Assembly: GCA_902766855.1 (NCBI GenBank)
Contig: CACXFE010000195.1
Span: 1 to 5,681 of the forward strand
Direction: 5' to 3'
Source: Oscillospiraceae bacterium
GTDB lineage: Bacteria > Bacillota > Clostridia > Oscillospirales > Acutalibacteraceae
DNA length: 5,681 nucleotides
Position 1 is the first letter of the stretch. Each line of letters opens with the position of its first letter. The notes under the pieces are model-generated. The model was given only the letters and a program-made list of their open reading frames with translations, did not search any database and was not told where the DNA came from. Shown piece by piece: positions 5,337 through 5,681 of the stretch. A program made the translations under genes and the position numbers.

Positions 5337-5681
5337 TTAATTGAGATAAGAAGCAAAGGCATTCCATTCGCCATCCTTCTGATAGGTATATGCTAATTCC
5401 AAGTTGGGAGTGGTTGGAGCATCCCAATAGCCGTTACAAATCAAGTTCTGATGTTTTTCCTCAGCCACAGCTGTTGTATGGTTATTCTTTGCGAAAAATG
5501 TTATGGTATAACTATAGTCCCCGATGCGAAGCCCGTCAATGAAGATCTCACCCTTGTCGTTGGTTTCAAGGATAATGTCATAGCCGTTTGCTCCGGTAAT
5601 TCGGAAAGCGAAGCCCTTGACCTTGCCGTCAGAGGAGGTCTTGACGATTTTCAGGTTGCCTCGCATAGCTTCATTGATGAA
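5337..5681 (-). CDS. SpaA/Cna-B-like surface protein, C-terminal end, cut by window edge
   Basis: The frame is open to the right edge (residues FINEA precede MRGNLK) and ends at 5337, giving 114 visible residues. GNLKIVKTSSDGKVKGFAFR, followed by TGANGY, TNDKGEIFIDGLRIGDY, is a prealbumin-like SpaA/Cna-B module. Such modules form stalk repeats in Gram-positive surface proteins, often in conjugative-element cargo. After GDY the sequence departs from the usual repeat (SYTITFFAKNNHTT... WDAPTTPN... WNAFASYLN). No LPxTG sorting signal, membrane helix or basic tail follows, so the normal C-terminus of an anchored protein is missing. The stop lies a few bases before the TnpA relic, suggesting truncation at the same junction, although a naturally secreted end cannot be excluded. 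The ATG at 5664-5666 is internal and is not the true start. Confidence 0.65.
   Translation of the reverse strand, partial: FINEAMRGNLKIVKTSSDGKVKGFAFRITGANGYDIILETNDKGEIFIDGLRIGDYSYTITFFAKNNHTTAVAEEKHQNLICNGYWDAPTTPNLELAYTYQKDGEWNAFASYLN

Noticed and set aside
5337..5427. Start of a 151-residue protein at ATG 5427
   Set aside because: The first 30 codons are the wrong frame of the SpaA-like gene. Only the TnpA and TIR-like parts of this frame have protein-like similarity.

Overview
The window reads as chromosomal DNA of a clostridial Firmicute, probably a gut-type Clostridia. The main reasons are a short clostridial-type prolyl-tRNA synthetase, a DUF1848 protein, a DUF4349 lipoprotein, a macrodomain of the zinc-dependent type and a SpaA/Cna-B-like surface-protein module. 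Base composition is roughly balanced from 1 to about 4860. It turns clearly AT-rich from about 4860 to 5340, where the mobile-element debris lies.

Left region (1-1600): a minus-strand transcription unit, starting from an extended -10 promoter near 1365, encodes a DUF1848 cysteine-cluster protein. Its stop overlaps the start (ATGA) of a protein-ADP-ribose hydrolase-type macrodomain gene that runs off the left edge. The coupling suggests the two act together, possibly in reversible protein ADP-ribosylation with partners outside the window. A divergent promoter (TTGCAA-17-TATAAT) drives proS on the plus strand, behind a leader that opens with a perfect 11-bp hairpin.

Middle region (1595-4280): proS appears monocistronic. 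It ends at a strong hairpin terminator with A and T tracts on both sides, which also serves the convergent DUF4349 membrane lipoprotein gene. That gene has its own near-consensus promoter. Beyond it lies a second hairpin terminator for the next minus-strand gene.

Right region (4279-5681): a small secreted lipoprotein of unknown function has a consensus-like promoter. An 11-bp direct repeat containing the palindrome TTCGAA lies in tandem at its transcription start, which looks like an operator. Upstream is a scar made of three pieces in one orientation: the C-terminal end of a SpaA-like protein (open at the right edge), a piece of an IS200/IS605 TnpA transposase, and, fused in frame to it, a fragment resembling the C-terminal half of a TIR-like domain. 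None of the last pieces has a credible start, so they are probably decaying remnants.

No RNA gene, CRISPR array or complete mobile element was seen. The best leads for something new are the DUF1848-macrodomain pair, the TIR-like/TnpA remnant and the tandem operator of the small lipoprotein gene.
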